A stretch of DNA of 64,000 bases from Paraburkholderia saeva. GTDB lineage: Bacteria > Pseudomonadota > Gammaproteobacteria > Burkholderiales > Burkholderiaceae. Position numbers and translations under genes: made by a program. Positions 52,794 through 61,637 of the stretch are shown in pieces. Numbering within the stretch: position 1 is the stretch's first letter; every line of letters starts with the position of its first letter. The notes under the pieces are model-generated. The model saw nothing but the letters and a program-made list of their open reading frames with translations. It was not told the DNA's origin and ran no database searches. The stretch spans positions 1 through 64,000 of the forward strand of contig NZ_CAJQZC010000013.1 in NCBI RefSeq assembly GCF_907164555.1, written 5' to 3'.

Positions 52794-54983
52794 ATGTCTC
52801 TTTCGTCGCTACGGGAGCCCGCGAGCTTGCGCCCTACCGAGTCCTCGGCACTCGACCTGCCACTACCGTCGCGGAACTTTGCGGCGACGCGCCGCATCCT
52901 CCTTGTCGTCCTCGCGGCGGCCGTACTGATTCCGCTGGTCTGTCTGATCGGCTACGGCTACTACGATTATCAGCGCCGCACCGTCGATGCCAACGATGTG
53001 ACCGATCGCCTTGCGCGCGTGGCCCAGGAACATGCGCTCAAGGTGCTGGACCTGAACAACGAAATGGCGACGCGCATTGTCGATCTGCTCGGCGACAGCA
53101 GCGACGCCGAAATCCGCGCGCAGGAAGCGCCGATCCACCGGCGGCTCAGCGCCATTGGTGGCGACTTCCCGCAGATTGCGGCGATCTCCCTCTTCGGCAA
53201 GAACGGCGACGTGCTGACGTCGAGCCGTTATTACCCCGTGCCGAAGGCATCGGTTGCCGATCGCGATGACTTCCTTTCCGCGCGGGCAATCCGGCCCGAG
53301 CCGTATTTCTCGTTGCCGCTGCGCGGCGTGATCGGTCAGGCGGACGTATTCGTAACAAACCTGGGGCGCACGTCGCTGAAGGACGGCAGTTTTCTCGGCG
53401 TCGTTTCGATTGCGTTGCAGCGAAAGTACTTCGCCGATTTCTACCGCGAACTGGTCAGCGAGAACCCCGCTGTGACGATCGGCCTGTATCGCCGCGACGG
53501 CGGCATCCTGCTGCGCTTTCCCGCAGGCCGGCCAGGCGCGATGCCCGTCGCGAATACGCCGTTCACGAACGCGTTGCACGATGGCGTGCTGTTCGGCCGT
53601 CTCCGCATGACATCGACCGTGGACAACGTCGAACGTCTGCTCGCGTTTCGTCGCGTCGGCAACTATCCGCTTTACGTCGTGGCCGGCTACGCCACTGACG
53701 CGATCTTCGACGCGTGGTGGCGTCATTACCTGCTGATTGCGGCGATTACCGCGGTGCCCTGCTTCGCGGTGTGCGTGCTCGTGCTGTTCTCGCTGCGCCA
53801 GCTGCGCGCCGAGCAGGTCGCATGGGAGCACTGGCAGGCGGAAGTGGCGATGCGTCTTTCCGCCGAGGCATCGAGCCGGCAGATGCGCCGGATGGGTGCG
53901 CTTGGCAACCTCGTCGCGAACGTCGCACACGACTTCAACAATCTGCTGATGGTTGTCTCGACCAACATGGGGCTTGCGCGTCGCAAGGGCTTCAACAACG
54001 TCGAGAAGGAAGTGACGGCCGTCGAGCGCGCGACGCTCGGCGCGCAGTCGCTTGCGCGGCGCCTGCTGAGCGTCGCGCGCAAGCAGCCGCTCAAGCAGGA
54101 AGCCATCGACTTCGCCACCTGGCTACCGGCCGCGACGCATCTGATCCAGACTGCCGTCGGCGACAAGGTGCGGGTCAGCGTGCAGGTCGTGCCGGATCTC
54201 TGGCACGGGTTCGCCGACGCGACCGAACTCGAGTTCGCGATCATCAACGTCGCGGTGAACGCGCGCGATGCGATGCCGCTGGGTGGGCGCTTCGTGATCC
54301 GCGGGCAGAACGTCCGTCTGACCGCGAGCGACACGAGTCTGCCCGACGGTGAATACGTGCTGGTCTCGCTGACGGACGACGGCGAGGGTATGCCGGAAAG
54401 CGTGCTGAAGCGCGCGTTCGAGCCGCTCTTCACGACGAAGGTGAGCGGCGCGGGGACAGGCCTCGGTCTCGCACAGGTGCTGGCCGCGTGCGAACAGGCT
54501 GGCGGCACGGCACGCATCGACAGCGTCCCGCAGCGCGGCACGACGGTGCGTCTGTACCTGCCGCGTTACCAGGGCGAGCAGGAGCCAGCGCGGCCCGCCG
54601 CGCCGGCCGCACCTGCTACCGCTCCCGCGACGCAGGGCATCGTTTTGCTCGTCGAGGACAACGAGGACGTCGCCGAAGGCGTCGCCGCGGTGCTCGAAGT
54701 CTTCGGCTGCAAGGTTCGCCACGAGCCGACCGCCGATGCCGCGCTCGACGCGCTCAATGCCGGCGAAACCTTCGATCTCGTGCTGTCCGATATCCAGATG
54801 CCTGGCCGCCTGAGCGGAATCGATCTCGCCGAGCAGGTTCAACAGCAGTGGCCCGCTCAGCGCATCGCGCTGATGACCGGTTACGCGGACGAACTCGAAC
54901 GCGCCCGGCACCTCGGCGTGCCGATTCTCGCGAAGCCGTTCGATATCGATGAACTGCGCGAACTGGTCACGTGTGCGCGTTGA
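52794..54983 (+). CDS. Hybrid sensor histidine kinase with C-terminal receiver
   Basis: A 729-residue membrane kinase. Helices at about residues 35-58 and 305-330 flank a periplasmic sensor domain of dCACHE type. His379 in ANVAHDFNNLLMVV is the phosphorylation site of the HisKA class used by non-canonical kinases, followed by an ATPase domain (NVAVNARDAMP, DDGEGMP, GAGTGLGLAQV). An Ala/Pro linker joins a receiver with Asp666 (LVLSDIQMPG). No HPt or DNA-binding partner gene is adjacent. It lies 189 bp after the guanidine operon on the same strand and may sense a related compound; that is inference. Confidence 0.87.
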   Translation: MSLSSLREPASLRPTESSALDLPLPSRNFAATRRILLVVLAAAVLIPLVCLIGYGYYDYQRRTVDANDVTDRLARVAQEHALKVLDLNNEMATRIVDLLGDSSDAEIRAQEAPIHRRLSAIGGDFPQIAAISLFGKNGDVLTSSRYYPVPKASVADRDDFLSARAIRPEPYFSLPLRGVIGQADVFVTNLGRTSLKDGSFLGVVSIALQRKYFADFYRELVSENPAVTIGLYRRDGGILLRFPAGRPGAMPVANTPFTNALHDGVLFGRLRMTSTVDNVERLLAFRRVGNYPLYVVAGYATDAIFDAWWRHYLLIAAITAVPCFAVCVLVLFSLRQLRAEQVAWEHWQAEVAMRLSAEASSRQMRRMGALGNLVANVAHDFNNLLMVVSTNMGLARRKGFNNVEKEVTAVERATLGAQSLARRLLSVARKQPLKQEAIDFATWLPAATHLIQTAVGDKVRVSVQVVPDLWHGFADATELEFAIINVAVNARDAMPLGGRFVIRGQNVRLTASDTSLPDGEYVLVSLTDDGEGMPESVLKRAFEPLFTTKVSGAGTGLGLAQVLAACEQAGGTARIDSVPQRGTTVRLYLPRYQGEQEPARPAAPAAPATAPATQGIVLLVEDNEDVAEGVAAVLEVFGCKVRHEPTADAALDALNAGETFDLVLSDIQMPGRLSGIDLAEQVQQQWPAQRIALMTGYADELERARHLGVPILAKPFDIDELRELVTCAR

Positions 54984-55689
54984 TTGCGGTTTTCGCCCGG
55001 GTGATCAGGTGCTTCATGTGAGTACCCACTTACAGTTTTAGCCTTATGTTCTGGAGCTGGGTTTGTGATTTGCTAAGAGCGTGCCGCGCGGCTTTATGCG
55101 CAAAAAGATTCCTGCCGGGCGGTCTGCGTTCCTCCGGGCGGCCCGCTGCAGCCCGGTGGGAACCCTCCAGATGCCCCATACAGCTTCGCCACGCACTCCC
55201 GAAAAACCTCACCTTAAGGCTGATTCCCGGCGCTCTCCGGTGATTTCTGGCGCGAGCCGCGGCACACCGTTCGCTCTGTCAGAGTCTGCGAAGAGCGGGC
55301 TGCTGACTTGCGCTTTCGTCTGTTTCAGCGCACGCAGGTCCGCATCGGCGCACGCGCCCTCGCCCTTTATCCATAAGGGTTTGAGGCCGTCTCACAATGT
55401 TTGGAGCGGGTGGGATGATCCTGGCCACGGGCCATGAAACGCCGCTCTCCTGCACCGCGGCTCGCTACACCAGCCGCGTTGCCCACGGTGAATAAAGGCT
55501 CCACGCCGGCCTTCACATCGGGGCCTCCCGAAAACCCTCACCGTTCGCCGCACCTCGGTGTCTATGCACATTCGCTGCTTGCGGATTCACCCTGTCGGGT
55601 GCCAGGATGCACGTGGTATTGAGGCCCCGGGGCACGCCCGAACCGGCGCCCGCCTTCGCTGGAAAACGCGCTCATAAGGAGATCTGCCG
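54984..55689. other. Gene-poor 0.7-kb region before the acid phosphatase
   Basis: No convincing gene is visible on either strand. Two copies of CTCCCGAAAA(A/C)CCTCACC occur at about 55196-55213 and 55525-55542. Short frames at 55081-55437 and 55434-55622 code Ser/Pro/Arg-rich peptides of the kind often annotated as hypothetical proteins in repeat elements. The composition is less GC-rich at 55020-55110. It must contain the phosphatase promoter and may be a decayed repeat. Confidence 0.45.
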
Positions 55690-57381
55690 ATGCAACCCGA
55701 TGATCCGACGCTCCCGCCTGACCTTCCCCAGCACGCCGACCAGCCCGACGATCCGGAACGTCGTCGTGTCCTGACCGGCCTTGCGGCAGTCGGTATTGGC
55801 CTCGCGCTGACAGGCTGCAAGACCGACCTGCAATCCGCAGGCAGCGGCCCGCGTAGCGCGGCCGATCTCCGGCTCGACGCCGCGCTCCACGATCAGGTTC
55901 GCCATATCGTCGTGATCTATGCGGAGAACCGCAGCTTCGCGAACCTGTACGGCAATTTCCCGGGCGTCCAGCATCCGCTCGACGCCGTGCCGGCATCCCG
56001 TTACGTGCAGCTCGACCGCGACGGCAAGACGCCGCTCGCGCAACTGCCAAAAATCTGGGGCGGCCTCGTGCCGCAGGCGCAGGAAGTGGACGGCAAGCGC
56101 TACATGATTGCCGAGCGCGACATCGTCGGTCTGCCGAATGGGCCGTTCCGTATCGCCGACGCCCACGGCACGCCGCTGCCGAACGGCGTCATCACGCGCG
56201 ATCTGGTGCATCGCTTCTATCAGAACCAGATGCAGATCAACGCGGGCCGCAACAACCAGTTCGTCGCCTGGGCGGACTCCGGCGGCCTCGTGATGGGCCA
56301 TTACCGGAATTCGGCCGACTCGTTGCGTCTGTGGAACCTCGCGCAGCAATACACGCTGTGCGACAACTTCTTCATGGCCGCTTTCGGCGGCTCATGGCTC
56401 AATCACATCTTCCTGATTTCGGCGCAGGCGCCGTATTACGCGGACATCCAGACCAGCCCGGCGAAGAAACTCGTCTCGATCATCGAAGGCGACGACCCCA
56501 CCGGCACGCGGCTGAAACTCAGCGCGGACTCACCGGCGTCGGCGCTCGCCGGGCCGCCGAAGTATGAAAACGATGGTCTCTTCACCGCGGACGGTTACGC
56601 CGTCAACACGATGGCGCCGCCGTACATGCCGAGCAACGTGCGCCCCGCAGAAGGTGGCGATCCGAATCTGGCCGATCCTTCCAACCCGAAGGTGCTGCGG
56701 CCGCAGACGTACGCGACGATCGGCGACCGGCTGTCGGACAAGGGCGTCGACTGGGCGTGGTACAGCGGCGCGTGGCAGTACGCGCTCGACCATCAGGACA
56801 CGGGCGCGGTGCCGGATTTCCAGTATCACCATCAGCCGTTCAACTATTTCGTGAATTACGCCCCGGGCACCGACGCGCGCCAGCGCCATCTGCGCGATGC
56901 AGGCACCGGCGACGACGCATCGACAAACCATCTGATCGCGGACATCGATGCCGGACGTCTGCCCGCAGTCACGTTCTACAAACCGCAGGGCAACCTGAAC
57001 ATGCACGCCGGTTACGCCGACGTCGAATCGGGCGACCGGCACATCACGCAGGTCATCGATCATCTGCAGCGCAGTCCGCTGTGGGCCAACACGGTCGTGA
57101 TCGTCACCCACGACGAAAACGGCGGATGGTGGGACCCGGTCGCGCCACCGAAGGGCGATCGCTGGGGTCCCGGCTCGCGCATCCCGGCGCTCGTCGTGTC
57201 ACCGCTCGCCAAAAAAGGTTACGTGGATCACAGCCTCTACGACACCAATTCGATCCTGCGACTGATTACGCGCGTGCATGGCCTCGCGCCGCTAGACGGC
57301 GTGATTGCGCGAGACCGGGCGTTCGCGGAGAACGGCGCGACGCCACCTGGCGATATGACCGCGGCGCTCGATCTCGCGTAA
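55690..57381 (+). CDS. AcpA/phospholipase C family acid phosphatase, probable lipoprotein
   Basis: A 563-residue secreted phosphoesterase. The N-terminus has RRR (residues 24-26) before a hydrophobic stretch ending in LALTGC, which reads as a lipoprotein signal, possibly Tat-dependent. The catalytic core begins with HIVVIYAENRSFANLYG; the probable nucleophile serine is in AFGGSWLNHIF; and THDENGGWWDPVAPP carries metal ligands near the C-terminus. The family includes Francisella AcpA and Pseudomonas phospholipase C. The start has AAGGAG nine bases upstream. Likely role: release of phosphate from esters in the periplasm or outside. Confidence 0.88.
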   Translation: MQPDDPTLPPDLPQHADQPDDPERRRVLTGLAAVGIGLALTGCKTDLQSAGSGPRSAADLRLDAALHDQVRHIVVIYAENRSFANLYGNFPGVQHPLDAVPASRYVQLDRDGKTPLAQLPKIWGGLVPQAQEVDGKRYMIAERDIVGLPNGPFRIADAHGTPLPNGVITRDLVHRFYQNQMQINAGRNNQFVAWADSGGLVMGHYRNSADSLRLWNLAQQYTLCDNFFMAAFGGSWLNHIFLISAQAPYYADIQTSPAKKLVSIIEGDDPTGTRLKLSADSPASALAGPPKYENDGLFTADGYAVNTMAPPYMPSNVRPAEGGDPNLADPSNPKVLRPQTYATIGDRLSDKGVDWAWYSGAWQYALDHQDTGAVPDFQYHHQPFNYFVNYAPGTDARQRHLRDAGTGDDASTNHLIADIDAGRLPAVTFYKPQGNLNMHAGYADVESGDRHITQVIDHLQRSPLWANTVVIVTHDENGGWWDPVAPPKGDRWGPGSRIPALVVSPLAKKGYVDHSLYDTNSILRLITRVHGLAPLDGVIARDRAFAENGATPPGDMTAALDLA

Positions 57382-57477
57382 CGGTTTTGCGGGTTCGTCG
57401 CAGACGGACCCGCCACGCGTTTGCCTGGTTCGCGACCGCGACCTGATTCTGGACCGACCCCAGATTCCATTCAATAA

Positions 57478-57505
57478 AGTCTACGATAGACTTTTCGTCT
57501 ATACT
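57478..57505 (+). promoter_or_regulatory. Promoter -10 box with an inverted repeat
   Basis: TATACT at 57500-57505 is a good -10 box, 82 bp before the aminotransferase start. Just upstream, AGTCTA-CGA-TAGACT at 57478-57492 is a perfect 6-bp inverted repeat placed in the spacer and -35 area, and GTCTATAC repeats one half-site over the -10. This is where a repressor or activator dimer would bind. Confidence 0.5.
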
Positions 57506-57586
57506 CAATGCCGAGCCATCGCGCGTGATTGCGACCGGCATGCGCGATCGTTGCGTACGCGTACTTTCAATTCGAGGACGGAAGTC

Positions 57587-58711
57587 ATGGAAATCAGGGA
57601 ATTCGGTGTCGAACGCTGGATGGATCGCTACGAGAACCACTGCGAGTTGAATCTCGCGGAAACCTGCGTCGAGTCGTTGACGGTCGAAGAACTGCTGCGC
57701 ATGTCCGGGCGACAGGAGAGCATTCTCGGCGAGATGCTGCCGCTCAAGCTGACGTACGGCGCCATCGACGGCACGGAGCGCCTGCGCTCGAACGTGGCTT
57801 CGCTATACGAAAAGCAGAAGGTGCCGAATGTCCTGATCACGCACGGCGCGATCAGCGCGAATGCACTCGTGTACGAGACGCTCGTCGAACCCGGCGACCA
57901 CGTGATTTCCGTGCTGCCGACGTATCAACAGCATTATTCGATTCCGGCGAGCTACGGCGCGAACGTCGACATCCTCCCGCTTCGCGAAGAGAACGGCTTC
58001 CTGCCTGATCTCGACGAACTGAAGCGCCTCGTCAAAAGTAATACGCGCGTCATCGCGATCAACAATCCGAACAACCCGACCGGTTCGCTGATGGACCGGG
58101 CCCTCCTCGAACGCTTCGTGGAAATCGCGCGCGCGTGCGGCGCGTGGGTACTGTGCGACGAGGTCTATCGCGGTACCGATCAGGAAGGCGACGGTTTCAC
58201 GGCATCGATCGCCGATCTGTACGAGAAAGGTATCGGCACGGGCAGCATGTCGAAGACGTGGTCGCTGGCGGGTCTGCGCGTCGGCTGGATCGTCGCGCCG
58301 GTCGAACTGATTCACCGCGTGCAGATTCATCGCGACTACAACACCATCAGTGTCGGCATGCTGAACGATCTGTTCGCTTCGATTGCGCTCGAAAGCCGCG
58401 ACGCGATCATCAGCCGCAGTCACGACATCCTGCGCACGAACCTCGCCATCCTCGACGCGTGGATCGCGAAAGAGCCACTGCTTTCGTACGTGAAACCGAA
58501 GTCGGGCACGACGGCGCTCGTGCGATTCGATCTCGACATGACGTCGCGTGACTTTTGCGTCGCGCTGCTCGAAAAAACGGGCGTGATGTTCACGCCAGGT
58601 AGCGCGATGGATATGGAAGGCTATGTGCGCATCGGCTATACGAACAATCGCGAAGTGCTGGAAGCGGGGCTTGCGAAAGTGTCGGGGTTCCTGCGCGACA
58701 TCGCGCGTTAA
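57587..58711 (+). CDS. PLP-dependent aminotransferase, class I/II
   Basis: A 374-residue fold-type I enzyme. Lys223 in GSMSKTWSLAGLRVGW is the PLP-binding lysine; INNPNNPTG (about residues 155-163) is the conserved substrate/PLP loop and VLCDEVYRGTD holds the pyridine-contacting Asp. The N-terminal MEIREFGVERWMDRYENHCELNLAETCVESL is characteristic of a subgroup related to capreomycidine-synthase-like enzymes, as I recall. The donor and acceptor are unknown. No regulator or transporter gene is next to it. Confidence 0.88.
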   Translation: MEIREFGVERWMDRYENHCELNLAETCVESLTVEELLRMSGRQESILGEMLPLKLTYGAIDGTERLRSNVASLYEKQKVPNVLITHGAISANALVYETLVEPGDHVISVLPTYQQHYSIPASYGANVDILPLREENGFLPDLDELKRLVKSNTRVIAINNPNNPTGSLMDRALLERFVEIARACGAWVLCDEVYRGTDQEGDGFTASIADLYEKGIGTGSMSKTWSLAGLRVGWIVAPVELIHRVQIHRDYNTISVGMLNDLFASIALESRDAIISRSHDILRTNLAILDAWIAKEPLLSYVKPKSGTTALVRFDLDMTSRDFCVALLEKTGVMFTPGSAMDMEGYVRIGYTNNREVLEAGLAKVSGFLRDIAR

Positions 58712-58746
58712 CGGTTGCGGTTGGGGTTGCGGTTGCGATCGCAACA

Positions 58747-58782
58747 AACGGTGCGCAACGCGGTACCGCGTTGCGCACCGTT
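58747..58782. terminator. 36-bp perfect palindrome between convergent genes
   Basis: Eighteen bases on each side of 58764/58765 are exactly complementary, centred on CGGTACCG with no loop. It lies between the aminotransferase stop and the boxA stop and probably acts as a bidirectional terminator. A short array of GGTTGCG-like units (58712-58740) sits immediately to its left. Confidence 0.65.
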
Positions 58783-58818
58783 CGTCGGCTCCCGCAAACA
58801 CTCACCTCTTGATCGGCA

Positions 58819-60066
58819 TCAGTACGTTTCGAGATGCAGGCGCCCCTCCCGCTTGAGTGTTTTCCACAGCGGTTCCCACTCCAGTCCGTGCTGTTCGGCG
58901 ATATCGCGCAACGCCTGCAGTACGCCATCTTCCATGCCCTTCAGGCCACAAACGTAAATGTAGGTATTCGCGTCGCGAAGCATCTGCGCAATGTCCGCGG
59001 CGCGCTCACGCATCGCATCCTGCACATACCGCTTCGGCTGACCGGCCGTTCGTGAAAACGCCAGCGTCGTATCGATGAAATCGCGCGGCAGATTCACCAA
59101 AGGCCCGAAGTACGGCAACTCTTCCTTCGTCCGCGCGCCGAAGAACAACATCAGCTTGCCGGTCGCGCCCTTCAGCCTGCGGCGGCGGCGATATTCCGTC
59201 ATCGCGCGCATCGGTGCCGAACCGGTGCCCGTGCAGATCATCAGCAGATGCGAGTTCGGATGATTCGGCATCAGGAACGTGCTGCCGAATGGACCGATCA
59301 CATCGACCTTGTCACCCTTCTTCAGGTCGCACAGATAGTTCGAGCACACGCCATCGGCCGCATTGCCCTGATAGTCCTGCGTGACGCGCTTCACCGTCAG
59401 CGACAGATTGTTGTAGCCCTTGCGCTCGCCATCACGCGGGCTCGCGATCGAATACTGCCGCGCGTGATGCGTCTTGCCATCCTTCGTCGAACCCGGCGGC
59501 AGCACGCCGATCGACTGGCCTTCCAGGACCGGAAATGGCATCGTGCCGAAATCCAGCACAATGTGATGTATATCGCTTTCGGTCGATTCGTCCGTGAGCC
59601 GGTAGTTGCCGACCACCGTCGCTGATACGGGGTCTTTATGCGTATAAAGATTCACGTAAGGCCTGGCCGACGACCACGGCGGCAACGTCGAGCCACGCAC
59701 CGTGTCCACCTCGATGCCTTCCGACGTTTCCGCTGATTCTGCCGCACCGCCAGGTTGGGGCGCGACCTCATCGAGCGCAGGGCTCGCGGTCGTGTTTTGC
59801 GCAGGCAGCGCGTCCCACGTGAACTGTTCGTCGATGCTGTACGCATCGGCCTCCAATACGTTGCGCCAGTTGTCGATGGCGCCTGTCGGGCACGGCGGCA
59901 CGCATGCCATGCATCCGTTGCACACATCGGCTTTCACCACGTAGTTGTTCGAATCGTGGGTGATGGCATCGATCGGACAGGTCTCTTCGCAGGTGTTGCA
60001 GCGAATGCAGATCTCCGGGTCGATCAGATGCTGCCTGAGGACTGCGATTGGGACTGGGCCATTCAT
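58819..60066 (-). CDS. boxA: Benzoyl-CoA 2,3-epoxidase, reductase subunit BoxA
   Basis: A 415-residue iron-sulfur flavoprotein that passes electrons from NADPH to BoxB. Two [4Fe-4S] motifs lie near the N-terminus ([12 protein letters not shown] and [12 protein letters not shown]), followed by a ferredoxin-NADP-reductase-like module: RQYSIASP for [15 protein letters not shown] for NADPH, and the C-terminal EGRLHLETY. The ATG at 60066 ([12 protein letters not shown]) fits the family; the longer frame is spurious. It is the third gene of the boxCBA unit. Confidence 0.93.
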   Translation of the reverse strand: MNGPVPIAVLRQHLIDPEICIRCNTCEETCPIDAITHDSNNYVVKADVCNGCMACVPPCPTGAIDNWRNVLEADAYSIDEQFTWDALPAQNTTASPALDEVAPQPGGAAESAETSEGIEVDTVRGSTLPPWSSARPYVNLYTHKDPVSATVVGNYRLTDESTESDIHHIVLDFGTMPFPVLEGQSIGVLPPGSTKDGKTHHARQYSIASPRDGERKGYNNLSLTVKRVTQDYQGNAADGVCSNYLCDLKKGDKVDVIGPFGSTFLMPNHPNSHLLMICTGTGSAPMRAMTEYRRRRRLKGATGKLMLFFGARTKEELPYFGPLVNLPRDFIDTTLAFSRTAGQPKRYVQDAMRERAADIAQMLRDANTYIYVCGLKGMEDGVLQALRDIAEQHGLEWEPLWKTLKREGRLHLETY

Positions 60067-60142
60067 GTCTTGTCTCCCCCTGCATCCGGGTGCGTCGCGA
60101 TCGTTCGCACCGCAGCCGGGCGCCTGGTATTGCCGGGATGAA

Positions 60143-61570
60143 TCAGTTGAAGCGCACGTATTCGAAATCGACCGGTTGACGGTTGATGCCCATCGCCGGC
60201 GGCGCGATCCAGTTCGCGAACTTGCCCGGCTCGATGACACGACCCATCAGCGAAGCCACATACGCGCGGTCTTCCGGCGTCGGTAGCCAGGTGGCTTCGT
60301 TCGCCTTCCATTCGTTGTCGTTGACGACGCGGCCATCCGGCGAGACGCGCACGCCGGCGAACGTGCCGATCTCGCGGTTGAACGCCTTGTGCGGCACCGT
60401 CATGCGAAAATCGATGCCCGCCTTTTCGAGCACCTTGTTCCAGCGCCCGACACCCGCCACCGAATCCTTGATGTAGTCGTCGCGCAGCACTTCGTTCATC
60501 GCGTTGAGCATCGGCACTTCGCGCTCGACGAGCTTGCCGTCCTGCACGTCCAGCAGCTTGTAGTTCTGGCCGTTCAGCTGGTGATCGTCGTCACGTTTGG
60601 TTTCTTCATACCGGCCCTTCAGACCCGAGCTGTAGAACGTCGCCGCGTTCGATGATTGATCCGCGCCGAACAGGTCGATCGTCACCGAGTAGTGGAAGTT
60701 GATGTAGCGCTGGATCGTTTCCAGATCGATTACGCCCGCGGCGCGCAGCTTGTTGACGTCGTCGGTCTTGAGCTCGTTCATCACCTGCGCGGTGCGCTGG
60801 ATCACGCGCGACACGCCCGATTCGCCGACGAACATGTGATGCGCCTCTTCCGTGAGCATGAACTTCGTCGTGCGCGCAAGCGGATCGAAGCCCGACTCGG
60901 CGAGCGCCGACAGCTGGAATTTGCCGTCGCGATCGGTGAAGTACGTGAACATGAAGAACGACAGCCAGTCCGGCGTGCGCTCGTTGAACGCGCCGAGAAT
61001 GCGCGGGTTGTTGTCGTCGCCGGAGCGGCGATCGAGCAGCGCGTCGGCTTCTTCGCGACCGTCGCGGCCGAAGTAGCGATGCAGCAGATAGACCATCGCC
61101 CACAGGTGACGCCCTTCCTCGACGTTCACCTGGAACAGGTTGCGCAGGTCATACATCGAAGGCGCAGTGAGCCCGAGGTGACGTTGCTGTTCCACCGATG
61201 CCGGTTCCGTGTCGCCCTGCGTCACGATAATGCGTCGCAGGTTCGCGCGGTGTTCGCCGGGCACGTCCTGCCAGGCGGCTTCGCCCTTGTGCTCACCGAA
61301 GTTGATCTTGCGTTCCGTGTCGCCGGGCGCAAGGAAAATGCCCCAGCGGTAGTCCGGCATCTTCACGTGATCGAAGTGCGCCCAGCCGCCCGCATCGACG
61401 CTCACCGCCGTGCGCAGATAGACGTCGTAACCATGCGAGCCGTCCGGGCCCATGTCGCCCCACCAGGAGAGAAAGTTCGGCTGCCATTGTTCGAGCGCGC
61501 GTTGCAGCGTGCGGTCGTCGGCGAGATTGACGTTGTTCGGAATCTTTTCGCTGTAGTTAATCGTGGACAT
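60143..61570 (-). CDS. boxB: Benzoyl-CoA 2,3-epoxidase, oxygenase subunit BoxB
   Basis: A 475-residue class I diiron oxygenase that converts benzoyl-CoA to its 2,3-epoxide with O2 and electrons from BoxA. Diiron ligand motifs are visible in [15 protein letters not shown] (about residues 149-163) and [13 protein letters not shown] (about 239-251). The N-terminal [28 protein letters not shown] is highly typical. It sits between boxC and boxA with gaps of 67 and 76 bp, consistent with one transcript. Confidence 0.95.
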   Translation of the reverse strand: MSTINYSEKIPNNVNLADDRTLQRALEQWQPNFLSWWGDMGPDGSHGYDVYLRTAVSVDAGGWAHFDHVKMPDYRWGIFLAPGDTERKINFGEHKGEAAWQDVPGEHRANLRRIIVTQGDTEPASVEQQRHLGLTAPSMYDLRNLFQVNVEEGRHLWAMVYLLHRYFGRDGREEADALLDRRSGDDNNPRILGAFNERTPDWLSFFMFTYFTDRDGKFQLSALAESGFDPLARTTKFMLTEEAHHMFVGESGVSRVIQRTAQVMNELKTDDVNKLRAAGVIDLETIQRYINFHYSVTIDLFGADQSSNAATFYSSGLKGRYEETKRDDDHQLNGQNYKLLDVQDGKLVEREVPMLNAMNEVLRDDYIKDSVAGVGRWNKVLEKAGIDFRMTVPHKAFNREIGTFAGVRVSPDGRVVNDNEWKANEATWLPTPEDRAYVASLMGRVIEPGKFANWIAPPAMGINRQPVDFEYVRFN

Positions 61571-61637
61571 GTCTGTTTCCTTGAGCTTGAACGCGTGTAT
61601 TGCAGGATCGTTGAGCAGGGACGTTCGATAAAGCGCG

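Noticed and set aside
55081-55622. Two small Ser/Pro-rich proteins before the acid phosphatase
   Set aside because: No codon bias or ribosome sites; they look like translated repeat sequence.
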